This document shows positions 37,875 to 47,539 of a stretch of DNA of 64,000 nucleotides, piece after piece. The DNA lies in NCBI GenBank assembly GCA_028023455.1, contig JAQFVV010006231.1:3307478-3371477 (forward strand). Direction: 5' to 3'. This stretch comes from Epiperipatus broadwayi. Its lineage: Eukaryota > Onychophora > Udeonychophora > Euonychophora > Peripatidae. The position numbers were made by a program, and so were the translations under genes. The notes below the pieces were generated by a model. The model was not told the DNA's origin, did no database searches, and saw nothing but the letters and a program-made list of their open reading frames with translations. Every line of letters begins with the position of its first letter. Position 1 is the first letter of the stretch.

Positions 37875-37951
37875 GCTGTTACAAGTGATTTTAGAATTTG
37901 GGAAAAATACTAGCTGTTACAAGTGATTTTAGAATTTGGGAAAAATACTAT
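37875..37951 (+). repeat. 38-bp tandem duplication at the PLE-B left edge
   Basis: AGCTGTTACAAGTGATTTTA followed by GAATTTGGGAAAAATACT occurs twice back to back, at 37875-37912 and 37913-37950, with no visible difference. The identity suggests a recent slippage or repair duplication inside otherwise decayed sequence. Confidence 0.85.
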
Positions 37952-38146
37952 TGCTTCATCTTTTGATTTTATAGATAGAATTAAAAATATAGTGATTGAT
38001 GAGAGTGATGTTATTGCTTCATTAGATGTGACAGAAATGTTAAGATTCTACTGATAGAGCAAATTCCATAAAAATAATTGAACATGCATTAAAAAATAAA
38101 GATGTTTATAAACACATTATAAAATTTGTTGTTGATTCTTTAAAAT

Positions 38147-38512
38147 TTTTTGACAAGTGGATTCCATAAAAGTAATTGAGCATACATTAAAAAGTAAAGG
38201 TGTTTATAAATATCTTATAAAATTTGTTGTTGATTTTTAAAATTTTTTTGATAATAACATTGTTGCTTCTTTTGAAGGTGGATATTATAAATTGTAAGGT
38301 CTGTTGTTGCACAAGTTTGAGTCTTTAAAATTTTTTGACAAGTGGATTCCATAAAAGTAATTGAGCATACATTAAAAAGTAAAGGTGTTTATAAATATCT
38401 TATAAAATTTGTTGTTGATTTTTAAAATTTTTTTGATAATAACATTGTTGCTTCTTTTGAAGGTGGATATTATAAATTGTAAGGCCTGTTGTTGCACAAG
38501 TTTGCAATTTTG
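38147..38512 (+). repeat. 185-bp tandem duplication within PLE-B RT
   Basis: ATTCCATAAAAGTAATTGAG begins at 38161 and again at 38346, a period of 185 bases. The two units are nearly identical through GAAGGTGGATATTATAAATT. A third, more diverged partial copy precedes them (TTCCATAAAAATAATTGAAC from about 38065). The duplication repeats one segment of the reverse transcriptase, so it arose after or during decay of the element. Confidence 0.85.
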
Positions 38513-39261
38513 TTTTGTCTACATATGAGAATTTTAGATATATGTAATTTTAAAGATATTAAAATTTACAAAAGTTTGTGAATGATGTTTGCAGAAATAG
38601 CAATACTATAAATTTGCTTATAGAGGAGTTAAATAATTGAAATGGACTATTGAAAAAAGAACTGGACAAAAGTAGTAAGTATTTGGATTTGTTTTTACAA
38701 AAGATAATAGTATGTTAAGTTATAAATTAATAACCAAACCATTGCAAAAAAGGGGATATATAAAATGAAAATCAAAAGTACCAATTATTTATAAGACGTC
38801 AAGTTTTTGATCTTTTTTGTTTCGTAATGAAAAATTATGTCATTACCAGTGTGATAAATTAAAAAATATTGAAACCTTTGTCAAGGAATTGCTTGAAGTT
38901 GGTTATAAGATTGAACAGATTAACAATACTTTATGTCAATTTAAAAAGACATATAATGATTTAAAGAGATTGAAGATTGATAATAAAAAATGGTTATCTA
39001 TTCCATGTATTTCAAATGCTCAAGTGAAATTTTTTAAGGATATATGTAAGAATGTGTTTAATGTTTAATTTTATGTTACAAATAATGTTAATAAGTTAGT
39101 GAATAATTCTAAAAGTGTCATACCTGTCAAGCAAAAGAGTAAATGTTGTGTATAAAAAATTTTATGATGTATATTATCATATCTGTATTTTTATATTGGA
39201 CTATTTCCATCATTTAATATGTGTGTTGAATGTCTTTAGAAAATTCAATTTTATTTAAATA

Positions 39262-39395
39262 TTCCAAATACATTCAACTGTTAGTAATATCACAGCAAAC
39301 AGGTTAGTATATGCACCAACTGTTAGTAATATTACAGCAAATAGGTTAGTATATGCACTAACTGTTAGTAATATGAACAGGTTAGTATATGCACA
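39262..39395 (-). repeat. 41-bp minisatellite in the PLE-A tail
   Basis: ACTGTTAGTAATAT followed by an ACAGCAAACAGG-like block and TTAGTATATGCAC occurs nearly three times in the left arm (starting near 39279, 39319 and 39360). Fewer, diverged units are present in the right arm (about 40583-40665). The number of units differs between the arms, as expected for a slippage-prone array. Confidence 0.75.
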
Positions 39396-39397
39396 AT

Positions 39398-39457
39398 GTT
39401 TCAAGAGGTATTATTAGTCTCTCCTCTTCTTCAGGTGTTGCTAATCTGACCAGTGAT
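39398..39457 (-). ncRNA. Hammerhead-ribozyme-like motif, PLE-A minus-strand copy
   Basis: Order on the minus strand: ATC (39457-39455, where a hammerhead has GUH), a stem I candidate CTGG...TTAG, the core CTGAAGA (39434-39428), a stem II candidate AGAGG...CCTCT, and GAAAC (39402-39398). Hammerhead motifs are established in the terminal repeats of Penelope-like elements. Here the core GAAA is intact, but the cleavage triplet is ATC and one extra base precedes GAAA, so activity is doubtful. Confidence 0.5.
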
Positions 39458-39469
39458 AGTACTAGTGTA

Positions 39470-39530
39470 GGATTCGAACCCAGGTCCTTAGATTCTTGAA
39501 TTTTAAGAACCAACTGAGCTATCCTGCCAA
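39470..39530 (-). repeat. tRNA-like segment in PLE-A (minus-strand copy)
   Basis: The minus strand reads GGCAGGATAGCTCAGTTGG (box A-like, 39529-39511) and GGGTTCGAATCC (box B-like, about 39481-39470). The expected acceptor-stem partner is absent; hammerhead-like sequence follows instead. It lies just after the endonuclease frame. The same arrangement exists in the other arm, so it is part of the element and not a chance insertion. Confidence 0.7.
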
Positions 39531-39544
39531 AGGCAATAGTCAGT

Positions 39545-39834
39545 AGAAATTTCATATACTTATCTATGAAGTTCCTCCTGATTTCTCCATTTTGTCCTAA
39601 GAGCAGTTGATTTTCCATACATTATGTGTAGACATACTAGGTTGGCTCATGTGATTTTTTTGCCATTGTCATGTGAGCAATTTCTTTAAATTTTCTTCTT
39701 TGTATCTTTTCTTCTCTATCCAATATTTTTGTATTTTCCCAATCGAACGTATGTTCATTGGTACATTCATGGTCAGTTATCTTAGCTACATCCGTTTTCT
39801 TTCTTCTAATCATCAGTTTATGTTCGTAAATGGT
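39545..39834 (-). pseudogene. PLE-A GIY-YIG endonuclease, C-terminal end (minus-strand copy)
   Basis: On the minus strand one uninterrupted frame reads RKKTDVAKITDHECTNEHTF, DWENTKILDREEKIQRRKFK and EIAHMTMAKKSHEP. This corresponds to the part of the PLE endonuclease after the GIY-YIG motif, with the conserved DWEN.KIL..E..RRKFKE.AH segment. The GIY-YIG motif itself is missing because the copy is truncated at about 39834. Confidence 0.75.
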
Positions 39835-39844
39835 TATCCATTAG

Positions 39845-40390
39845 CTGTTATTAAAATAGGCAACAAAAAGAACCATCAAGAGAAGACAATTATTGGTACT
39901 GTAGTGTACCCATACATTCCAAAAAATAGCTGACAAATTAAGGAAAATCTGCAATCAATACAACATCAGAACAGCTTTCCAGAGCCACACCACACTATGA
40001 GGAATTCTAACATCTACAAATCCTAAACTAGAAATGCTGAAAAGAAAAAAACTGCATCTATAAAATACCATGTGAATATGAAAGAACATATATTGGTGAG
40101 ATCAGCCATCCTATTGAAAAGTGCTTGCAAGAACATAAACTGATGATTAAAAGAGAAAAAACAGATATGTCTAAGGTAGTAGACCATGTATGTACCAATG
40201 CACATATGTTCGATTGGGAAAATATAAACATATTGGATAAAGAAGAAAAGATATAAAGAAGAAAATTTAAAGAAGCTGTTCACCTGACAATGGCAAAAAA
40301 TCCCATAAGCCAACTTAGTGTGACTATACATAATGTATGGAAACCACTAATCAACTCTGCTCTTAGGAAAAAGTGGAGAAATCAGGAAGA
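39845..40390 (+). pseudogene. PLE-A GIY-YIG endonuclease domain (plus-strand copy)
   Basis: Plus-strand fragments read IKIGNKKNHQEKTIIGTVVY, PYIPK, TAFQSHTTLR and then KIPCEYERTYIGEISHPIEK, where YIGE is the YIG half of the GIY-YIG nuclease motif. EHKLMIKREKTDMSKVVDHV and DWENINILDKEEK follow. From family knowledge, Penelope-like retroelements encode a reverse transcriptase fused to a C-terminal GIY-YIG endonuclease, and the VxYPYIxK...TLR...KIPCxxxxxYIGE order fits that linker plus nuclease. Frame changes and a stop after EEKI show it is inactive. The minus-strand open frame 40023-40331 and the open frame 39673-39933 are shadows. Confidence 0.8.
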
Positions 40391-40432
40391 ACATCATAGA
40401 TAAGTATATGAAATTTCTACTGACTGTTGCCT

Positions 40433-40512
40433 TTGGCAGGATGGCTCAGTTGGTTAGAGTGTTACCTTAAAATTCAATAATCAAAAATTTAAGGATCCAA
40501 GTTCGAATCCTA
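40433..40512 (+). repeat. tRNA-like segment in PLE-A (plus-strand copy)
   Basis: The plus strand reads GGCAGGATGGCTCAGTTGG (box A-like) followed by TTAGAGTGTTACC and AAGTTCGAATCC (box B-like). It is a little longer in the anticodon region than the minus-strand copy. The 3' acceptor half is missing, so it is not a functional tRNA gene, but it is tRNA-derived. Confidence 0.7.
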
Positions 40513-40522
40513 TGCTAGTACT

Positions 40523-40579
40523 GTCACTGGTCAGGCCAGCAATACCTGAAGAAGAGGGGAGAATAATACCTCTCAAAAC
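40523..40579 (+). ncRNA. Hammerhead-ribozyme-like motif, PLE-A plus-strand copy
   Basis: Order on the plus strand: GTC (40523-40525), stem I candidate CTGG TCAGG CCAG, core CTGAAGA (40546-40552), stem II candidate AGAGG...CCTCT, then CAAAAC where GAAAC is expected (40574-40579). A minimal stem III would be TGT before the cleavage base pairing with ACA after the core. This copy keeps the GTC lost in the other arm but has lost the G of GAAA. Together the two arms point to a canonical ancestral motif. Confidence 0.5.
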
Positions 40580-40779
40580 ATTGTGCATACACTAACCTGT
40601 TTATATTATTAACAATTAGTGCATATACTAACCTGTTTACTGTGATATTACTAACAGTTGAATGTAATTGGAAATATTTAAATAAAATTGAATTTTCTAA
40701 AGACATTCAACACACATATTAGATGATGGAAATAGTGCAATATAAAAATACAACTAGAACACCATCATCACAAACCTTC

Positions 40780-41080
40780 AGGAAAACAATATTATCATAC
40801 ATAGGTGAATTGTGGGGCACTATGGAGAAAAGATTAAAGGAGCACTTGAAAAATAAAAAAATAATAATGATTTAATGAGTGCTTCTGTTTTTTTTTTTTG
40901 GATCATGAGGTAAATTTAAATTTGTTCTTGAAAGTGTTACAATTCTTTATGAAGAGAGAAACCATAATGAAAGAAAAATAATGAAAGACAAATTAAGAAG
41001 GCAATTTTAAGAAATAGAAATAGAATAAATATAACTAATAGACAAGCTGCTAATGTTAAAATTCGGGATTTTGGGATTTG
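40780..41080 (+). pseudogene. Penelope-like element B, GIY-YIG endonuclease part
   Basis: On the plus strand, after the nested insertion, the sequence reads ILSYIGELWGTMEKRLKEHL and then, with frame changes, LDHEVNF, LESVTILYEERNHNERKIMK and DKLRRQF. YIGE followed by KRLKEHL is the GIY-YIG nuclease core, and the H-E...E..ILYEE..R.. block is typical of the rest of the domain. The upstream half of element B ends at 39180 with CCVYK, so the nuclease domain is split by the 39185-40751 insertion. Confidence 0.7.
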
Positions 41081-41099
41081 AGTTGATAATGTATGCTTC

Positions 41100-42690
41100 C
41101 GTTACAACAACATTTATTAATCATTCACTGCAGAAATATTATTCATTAAGTGGATATGAAGTGAAAGAATAAAAAAAACACACATTTATGTATATAATAT
41201 TCACAAGCATTAATATGTTTGCTCACTTATTCTCACACCAAAAAAAAAAAAAAAGGGTACACTTTTACTTTATCATATTAAAAAACACTTCATAACTTTT
41301 CTTAGGTTTTTAATGATTTAGGATTATTTATGTATTTATTTACTGAATGCTGTTTGTATAAATTTATCTATCTAATATATATAATCTGATACAACTTAAT
41401 TTAAAAAAATTATTCACACTAAAATATCAATAAAATAATTAATACAAAACAAAATAATATAAATAGGATACCCCCCCCCCTCAAATCTATTTAAAAACTG
41501 AATAAGTTCACTCAATACGTGACTTTTTTTTTCTTGTACTACTAAAACAAATATCTTTATTTTACTATGTAGAATTGTTATCACCATTAAATTCATACTT
41601 TTGAGCCATTTTAAACAAAATTTTATTTAATAATTCATAACTATAATGTGATAAATCATCATTCATTGTAACAATTTCACTGCAACTGCAACAAAGTTTG
41701 CGAAATGAAATATACAACAATGCCATTCATGACACTTATGAAGCTAAATTGACAATTTTTAAACTTCTTTTAGTGAGAGCAAAGATGTACTATTAATTCA
41801 GTACATTCAGTCTTTTTATATCAAACACAGTGATTGGTAAGTTACCAAGTAACTTAGATAGAAACTTAGTCTAAATAAACTATTTTGTATCTATAATTTA
41901 CATTGTGCATTATTCTAGAAAAGAATCTTTCATGTAAATTAATAACACATTCTATATATATATACACCCACACATATATTTTTAAAAGTATATTTTATAA
42001 GGGTCATATTTTATTACTGAAAAATCTGTTAAAAAATAGATTGTAAACTTTTTTACAAATAAGATGACGCACACCAAACAATACATATGTCAAAATGATT
42101 TATCAGTTAAAAAGATTAAGAAAAAATGCAAGCCAGATAATGAACAGACATGGAGAGGGCATTGTAACAGAATCATGAATAGACTAACTAAAAAAAGTCG
42201 ATTTTAATCCAAAGAAAATATATCTGCAAATTAAAAATAATGAACTAAAAGTGGAAGCAAAAGCATTCACAGATGATATAAAATTTGTGATAATATTAGT
42301 TCTTTAATGTTCAGCTCACTCACACATAGAAAGGCAAAAGAAATTAAAAAAAAAAAGTTCTATAATATATAAAACCTCTATATATCATAAAACATAGCAC
42401 AGTGATTGCTTGGATTGTTCTTTTACGTACTGTAGTTGATGGTATCAATATTTATTTTTTATGTGTGCAATATAAAAACTATTTTCAATACTTATAACAT
42501 ATATTCTTCAGATTCAGTAATAAAATTACTATAATTATCAAAATATTAATTTAAGTAATGTTAACGAAATAGGTTTTATAAATTATTCATATCTTACGTA
42601 ATGAGGTTTTTAAAATTTATTATTTGTTTGAGGAGTTTTCACATTTTAAAATAAAAAGTGTCACCAAAAGTAAAATATTTTTACTGCAAA
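41100..42690. other. AT-rich stretch without recognisable genes
   Basis: I see nothing beyond A/T-rich spacer, a C10 run (41471-41480) and short (TA)n tracts. The minus-strand open frame 41414-41596 has no recognisable domain. Confidence 0.5.
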
Positions 42691-42699
42691 GTGATCTAG

Positions 42700-42830
42700 G
42701 TTTTGGATAGCATCTGGATTATTTTTTTTGCAGTATCATAGCTGCTGGCAACGTTAACTACATCAGTGTCCACCCCAACTGGCAAATTTTTGAATAGACT
42801 CTAGTGACTGTTATTCTTAATATGACTCCA
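42700..42830 (-). pseudogene. Unrecognised coding-like remnant
   Basis: One minus-strand frame reads SLFKNLPVGVDTDVVNVASS followed by YDTAKKIIQMLSKT and a stop (about 42808-42704). Base composition is clearly GC-richer than the flanks. I do not recognise the protein. It could be a transposase or retroelement fragment, or an isolated exon; no convincing splice sites were found on the minus strand. Confidence 0.3.
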
Positions 42831-42887
42831 TGATTGATTTTTTTTAATGCAATTAAATCTTTTTTACATATACTTTATAAATTTATT

Positions 42888-44085
42888 ATTATAAAACGCT
42901 GAAAATTTTGAAATTATTAAAACAAAAGTCAACCTCCAATAATGCGCTATTTCTTAAATATTATAAATCTCTGTGCACTCGCCCCCCCCCCCCAATAAGA
43001 GTTTAAAAAACTTAGTTTAGAGCATATTTGTGAACTCTCACTGGCCATGCTTAAATCAGGGCTTGAGTCTACTGTGTGCCTAATGTTATAATCAAATATT
43101 GAATTGTACACATTTAGTTAACCTATCGCAGAAGACAGTGTCTCATTTTTAACCACCTACAATTAGACTTATATGACTTATAAATGTAAATCTATTATTA
43201 TAAAGCGCTGAAAATTTTGAAATTATTAAAGTGGAAGTCAACCTTCGATAATGCCCTATTTCTTAAATATTATAAATCTCCATGCACTCAGAATTTAAAA
43301 AACTTAAGTGAATCACTTAAGTTTAAAGCGTATTTGTATATACACTAACTCTTACTGAAGTACCATGCTTAAATCCTGAATCTATTGTGTGCCTGATGTT
43401 ATAATCAAATAATGAATTGTACAAATTTAGTTAACCTATAATAATAATAATAATTATTATTATTATTATTAACCTTTAATAATTTCAAGATTTTCAGCAA
43501 TTGTAGGTGATTAAAAATGAGACACTGTCTTTCTCCTGCGATAGGTTAACTAAATTTGTACAATTCAATATTTGATTATAACATCAGGTATACAATAGAC
43601 TCAAGTCCTGATTTAAGCATGGTCAGTGAGAATTGGTGTATATGCAAATACACTCTAAACTTAAGTTTTTTTAAACTCTTACTAGTGGGTGAGTGCGCGG
43701 TTTATAATATTTAAGAAATAGCACATTATCGGAGGTTGACTTCTACTTTAATAATTTCAAAATTTTCAGCACTTTATAATAATAGATTTACATTTATTTA
43801 TAAGTCGTATAAGTCTACTCGTAGGTGGTTAAAAATGAAACACTGTCTTTCCCCTGCGATATTAACTAAATTTATATAATTCAATATTTGATTATAACAT
43901 CAGGTACACAATAGACTCAAGACCTGATTTAAGCATGGTCAGCAAGAGTTGGTGTATGTGTAAATAAGCATTAAATTGAAGTGATCCACTTAAGTTATTT
44001 AAACTCTTACTGGTGGGCAAGTGCACAATATTTAAGAAATAGAGCATTATCGGAGATTGAATTCCACTTTAATAATATACTTTAT
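42888..44085. repeat. Fold-back palindrome built of four about 300-bp units
   Basis: Two direct units start at about 42888 and 43196 (TATTATAAARCGCTGAAAAT, period about 308). They are followed by a central (AAT)n/(ATT)n tract at 43438-43472 and two inverted units to about 44085. Shared blocks include GCTTAAATCAGG, TTATAATCAAATA, TTTAGTTAACCTAT and AGACAGTGTCTCATTTTTAA with their complements. The arms are about 550 and 610 bases and could extrude as a large hairpin. No coding sequence is visible. A fifth, diverged copy lies at 47300-47535. Confidence 0.8.
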
Positions 44086-44089
44086 AATT

Positions 44090-46760
44090 AATTTATATGT
44101 TAAGATTATAAATATTTAGCCCTTCTAATAATTAACATGAAAAAAAGATTTAAAATTAATATTTTAAAATTGTGAAAATAAATATCTAACTGAAAATCTT
44201 ACCGATAACTAAGGAACACATCATTATTTGCCTTCCCAATACCTATTCAAAAAGTTAGAAGAACGAAATATTAGATACTAGAATTTTATGTTATTAAAAA
44301 ATGATAGATTTAGAATTAGTATCATCAAAGAAACAAAAAAAATTCTAAAAGTTAATAACTTATTAATTGTTGTTAAAATATTTCATTTACAGTTTTTACA
44401 AAAATGATTTTCTTTTAGTCTGTAATGACTGTTTCCATGATAATTTCCAGTTCTTGTAATGTACTTATTATAAGCAGACTTTTTAAAAACAAAATGTTTT
44501 CAAAGGCAATCCTGCCTAATGCTGTACTTTCTGGTTTAATAATGTCTTTTACAAAAACATTGCATAATAATCCTTAACAATCACTGAAAATCATTTTTTT
44601 GTCATTTAACTGCCAGGTAAAATAATCAAAAGCAACAGCCAATCACAAATCACCACCTCCTTCACAGCTTTGTCAGAACAATAGAAAGTTCTGTCAATCA
44701 TACACAAAGGTTTGAAAAGGTCCATATCCTGCTGGCATCTCTTACAATTTTTTTTAATTAATACATAAAAAATGGAAGCTTCATAGAAAAAATTGCTGCA
44801 GTCTATCGCACATATAATTTAACATATACAATGCTTTAAACCAATATAGAAGAATAGCAATCACAGTGCCATTGTTTTGCCTGAATGTCAATTATAATAG
44901 CGATCATAGCTCACTTCTGTCAAGGACTTCCTGCACTATTCTAGCACATCTATTGTGAGTTTCAGATGATAGTACAATTTAATTATCACCACCAAACCAG
45001 TTTCTCAGTTTTGCTATTATCCACAAGAAAAGAACTAAGTGAGATTGTGCTGGTAATGTTTAATTATCTTTATAATAACTGCATTATTAAATTTCATTTA
45101 TTAAGTTACTTTTATTATTTCTTAAAATGTATAACCTGTTCAAAATATTTGCATTATATATATATATGCATAGAGTGTATTAGTAGATGTGATTTTTGAA
45201 ATCTGTGTATGATCTTGGAACCAAATCACACAAATATGGCAATACATTGTCTATAACATTTCTACATTTAACAAATTAGTTAATTACGAATATTCATCAT
45301 ATTTACATTTTTTTATAATATGATAATTTTTATTAACTTTATTTTTCAAAATTAAAAAAACAAAACAATATCAGTTCTTAAATAACTTATGCTGTGAAAG
45401 ACAGACATTTCTGAACCAATGTGACATTTCACCTAAGCATTACTGATAACATCAAATCTGAAAAGAATCAGAAACCTGTCAGAATAAAGTAAAAAGACAG
45501 GGACAAGAAGAACAAAATTATTTAGACAATAATAATACAAAAAAGACTTTGGAAAGAATGTCTATTAAAGTGGCATCTGAAGAAGGGGAGGAGGGACACC
45601 TAAAAAATGATTTAAAAAACTTTGTTAATGGAGAGAAAAAGAAAAATACCTTAGTAACTTAAATACCAATTCAAAAACAAAAACTTTTTTTTTTTTCCAG
45701 TTTTAAGATTTATTTTTATACCATGACTGTTGCTGAAGAAATCGAATAATATTTGAAAACCAATGTGGTGGTCAGTTCTTTCTCCTTTCATTTTCTACTA
45801 GTAGAAAAATATTAGATTTACATATCGATCTTAATTTACAATTAATACAAGTTTGGCATATATTGTATACATTTTTACATTCCTATTAATTTTTAAAATG
45901 AATAATAATTACTATTAAATACCTTTATCAGATCTGAATGCTAGTGCTCCAAAATTCTTAAATTCAAAATCTAAAATTTAATCATTTCAATTTCTATAGC
46001 ATGCTGATCTATGAAAAGCATGTTCATCAATATACTATTTAAATACTTGTAACATATTTTGATTTTCAAATGTTATGTTTAAATGATTGCCATCAAAATA
46101 AATAGCATTAAGATGTAACAAACATAAGCACAGACTACACAATTTATATAGAAAGAAATCATTTATGAGAAAAATAAATTGTTAGAAAATCAATTCACTG
46201 TATTTTTGTCAATTGTAAATTTTCAATTTTATGCTAATATCTATTCTAAAATCATTTGGCAACAGAAAAACAAAAATGGTAATTTTCTGGACATCTCATC
46301 TCTTTTAGTTTAACATGTGTATCTACAGAACACAATTTGTCAACTAACATAAGAGCACTATGAGACAAAGGCATAACTTCTATTATTATATTTTTTAACT
46401 AGATATGCATGTAAAATGATTTTTTAAATCAAGTAAACTAAAATAATGAATTTAAATTTATTCTTTCTCTAAGTAATATTTTTTTAAAAATAACCAATAT
46501 TTATTAACCATTTTTGTTTCTTTACAGCAAATAAAACAAGAATATCTCAAATCAGCAATTTTATATAGAAATAATTGACTATCTTATATATTTGAATCTG
46601 GGATAGAGCTTTTATTTGATTTGTTAATTTTTTTATACTGACCAAATGAATAAATAATAAGATCTAGAAATAGCATTAAATATGATTATAAACAAATAAA
46701 TATTACGATATTTCATATTAGCTGAAATCATAATCAGAAAGTGATTTTTTAGAATTTGGC
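44090..46760. other. AT-rich stretch, possible small remnant
   Basis: A minus-strand reading near 44830-44955 (CARIVQEVLDRSEL, stop, then TFRQNNGTVIAILLYWFKAL) looks protein-like, but I cannot place it in a family. Otherwise this is A/T-rich spacer. Confidence 0.4.
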
Positions 46761-46765
46761 AGCTA

Positions 46766-47014
46766 TTAAATGTTGTACAGTTCCCACTGAAAGTGAAGGA
46801 AATGCACTTTGACCCAGGGATTTTTAGTTCTTGAGTCAGTGACTAATATTGCATCATTTAGGAAATCATGATGTTCAAGTGCTGTAAGTGACAAAGTTAA
46901 TTTTCCTTGCAATGTTATATTTCTGTACCAGTAAATTACTCTAATCATGATAAGGCAATTGCTAAAAGATTCAAGTTCCAAAATAAATAGATTATAATCA
47001 ATACAGACAATCAC
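46766..47014 (-). pseudogene. Open frame of 82 codons, possible retroelement remnant
   Basis: The minus-strand frame contains LELESFSNCLIMIRVIYWYR, LTLSLTALEHHDFLNDAILV and KNPWVKVHFLHFQWEL. It is less biased toward K/N/I than chance frames around it. The pattern FSNxLxxIRVxxW resembles the segment upstream of the integrase in BEL/Pao LTR retrotransposons (FSSxxxLIRVTAW), but the rest does not clearly agree. I treat it as an unassigned coding remnant. Confidence 0.3.
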
Positions 47015-47299
47015 TTCTGCGTGAATATTTAGATGTTTAAAATCTCTACCTGACGTATGGACATTATCTGCAAATGCATAGTGAGAGATTGGTCTGAGTA
47101 ATTTGGTATTAAATGACAGTACCTAATTTAATGTCAAGGATTAGAACAGTATGTTGTAAATCCCAAGAAATTCATTAGTTACTATATACATATATAACTT
47201 TATGGAAGAAAATTATTTTTTATACATACACTATTAAATTGACATCCATAGATGGTCCACTTATGTTTAGAACTTATATTTATCATATATATTCAATTA

Positions 47300-47535
47300 A
47301 TATGATTCACAGTCATGGGTAATTAAAAATGAGACACTTTCTCTTCCTTGTGATATATAAAATTAACTGGTGCAACTAACATGTCAGTTTAAAAATCAGA
47401 GTCATAATAAGATCATATCCTGATTTAAGCATGGTGGGTATAAGGATTGGATTTTTAAAGAATAAGCACTGATAGTAAGTGGCCATTTATGCTTTTTAAA
47501 CACTTACTGATGGAGAGGGTGTTAATTCAATATCA
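47300..47535. repeat. Diverged fifth copy of the fold-back unit
   Basis: GGTAATTAAAAATGAGACAC, CCTGATTTAAGCATGGT and TTTTTAAACACTTACTGATG-like blocks match the right-hand units of the 42888-44085 palindrome in the same orientation. It shows that the unit is a dispersed repeat family and not unique DNA. Confidence 0.7.
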
Positions 47536-47539
47536 ATTT

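Larger units (their letters stand above)
37875..39180 (+). pseudogene. Penelope-like element B, reverse transcriptase part
   Basis: The plus strand carries broken pieces of a PLE reverse transcriptase. FDFIDRIKNIVIDESDVIAS followed by LDVTEM corresponds to RT motif A, with D in SLDV. FEGGYYKL and then HKFAILF match the region before the GLPMG-like motif. SSKYLDLFLQK is followed, after frame changes, by ITKPLQKRGYI, which matches the FLDL...RKP segment. The open frame 38817-39068 (CDKLKNIETFVKELLEVGYK and so on) is the linker after the RT. It ends in KSVIPVKQKSKCCVYK, the start of a GIY-YIG domain, and is then cut by the inverted insertion at 39185. The domain resumes at about 40780. No YxDD catalytic motif is readable. 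Confidence 0.7.
39185..40751. mobile_element. Penelope-like element A: inverted dimer of 3' ends nested in PLE-B
   Basis: Two copies of the same 3' segment face outward. The minus-strand copy runs from about 39834 down to 39185 and the plus-strand copy from about 40131 to 40751. The outer tips match exactly as GTATTTTTATATTG against its complement CAATATAAAAATAC. Each arm holds, from centre outward, the end of a GIY-YIG endonuclease frame, a tRNA-like segment, a hammerhead-like motif, 41-bp repeats and a common tail. The central 300 bases belong only to the plus-strand copy. PLE-B coding sequence stops on the left of this block and resumes on its right, so A was inserted into B. Confidence 0.8.

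Noticed and set aside
39382-40331. Several minus and plus open frames across the PLE dimer as independent genes
   Set aside because: They are shadows or broken pieces of GIY-YIG endonuclease, tRNA-like and hammerhead-like segments.
40433-40512. Functional tRNA gene
   Set aside because: Box A and box B are present but there is no acceptor-stem 3' half, the spacing is irregular, and a second copy has the same defect within a transposon.
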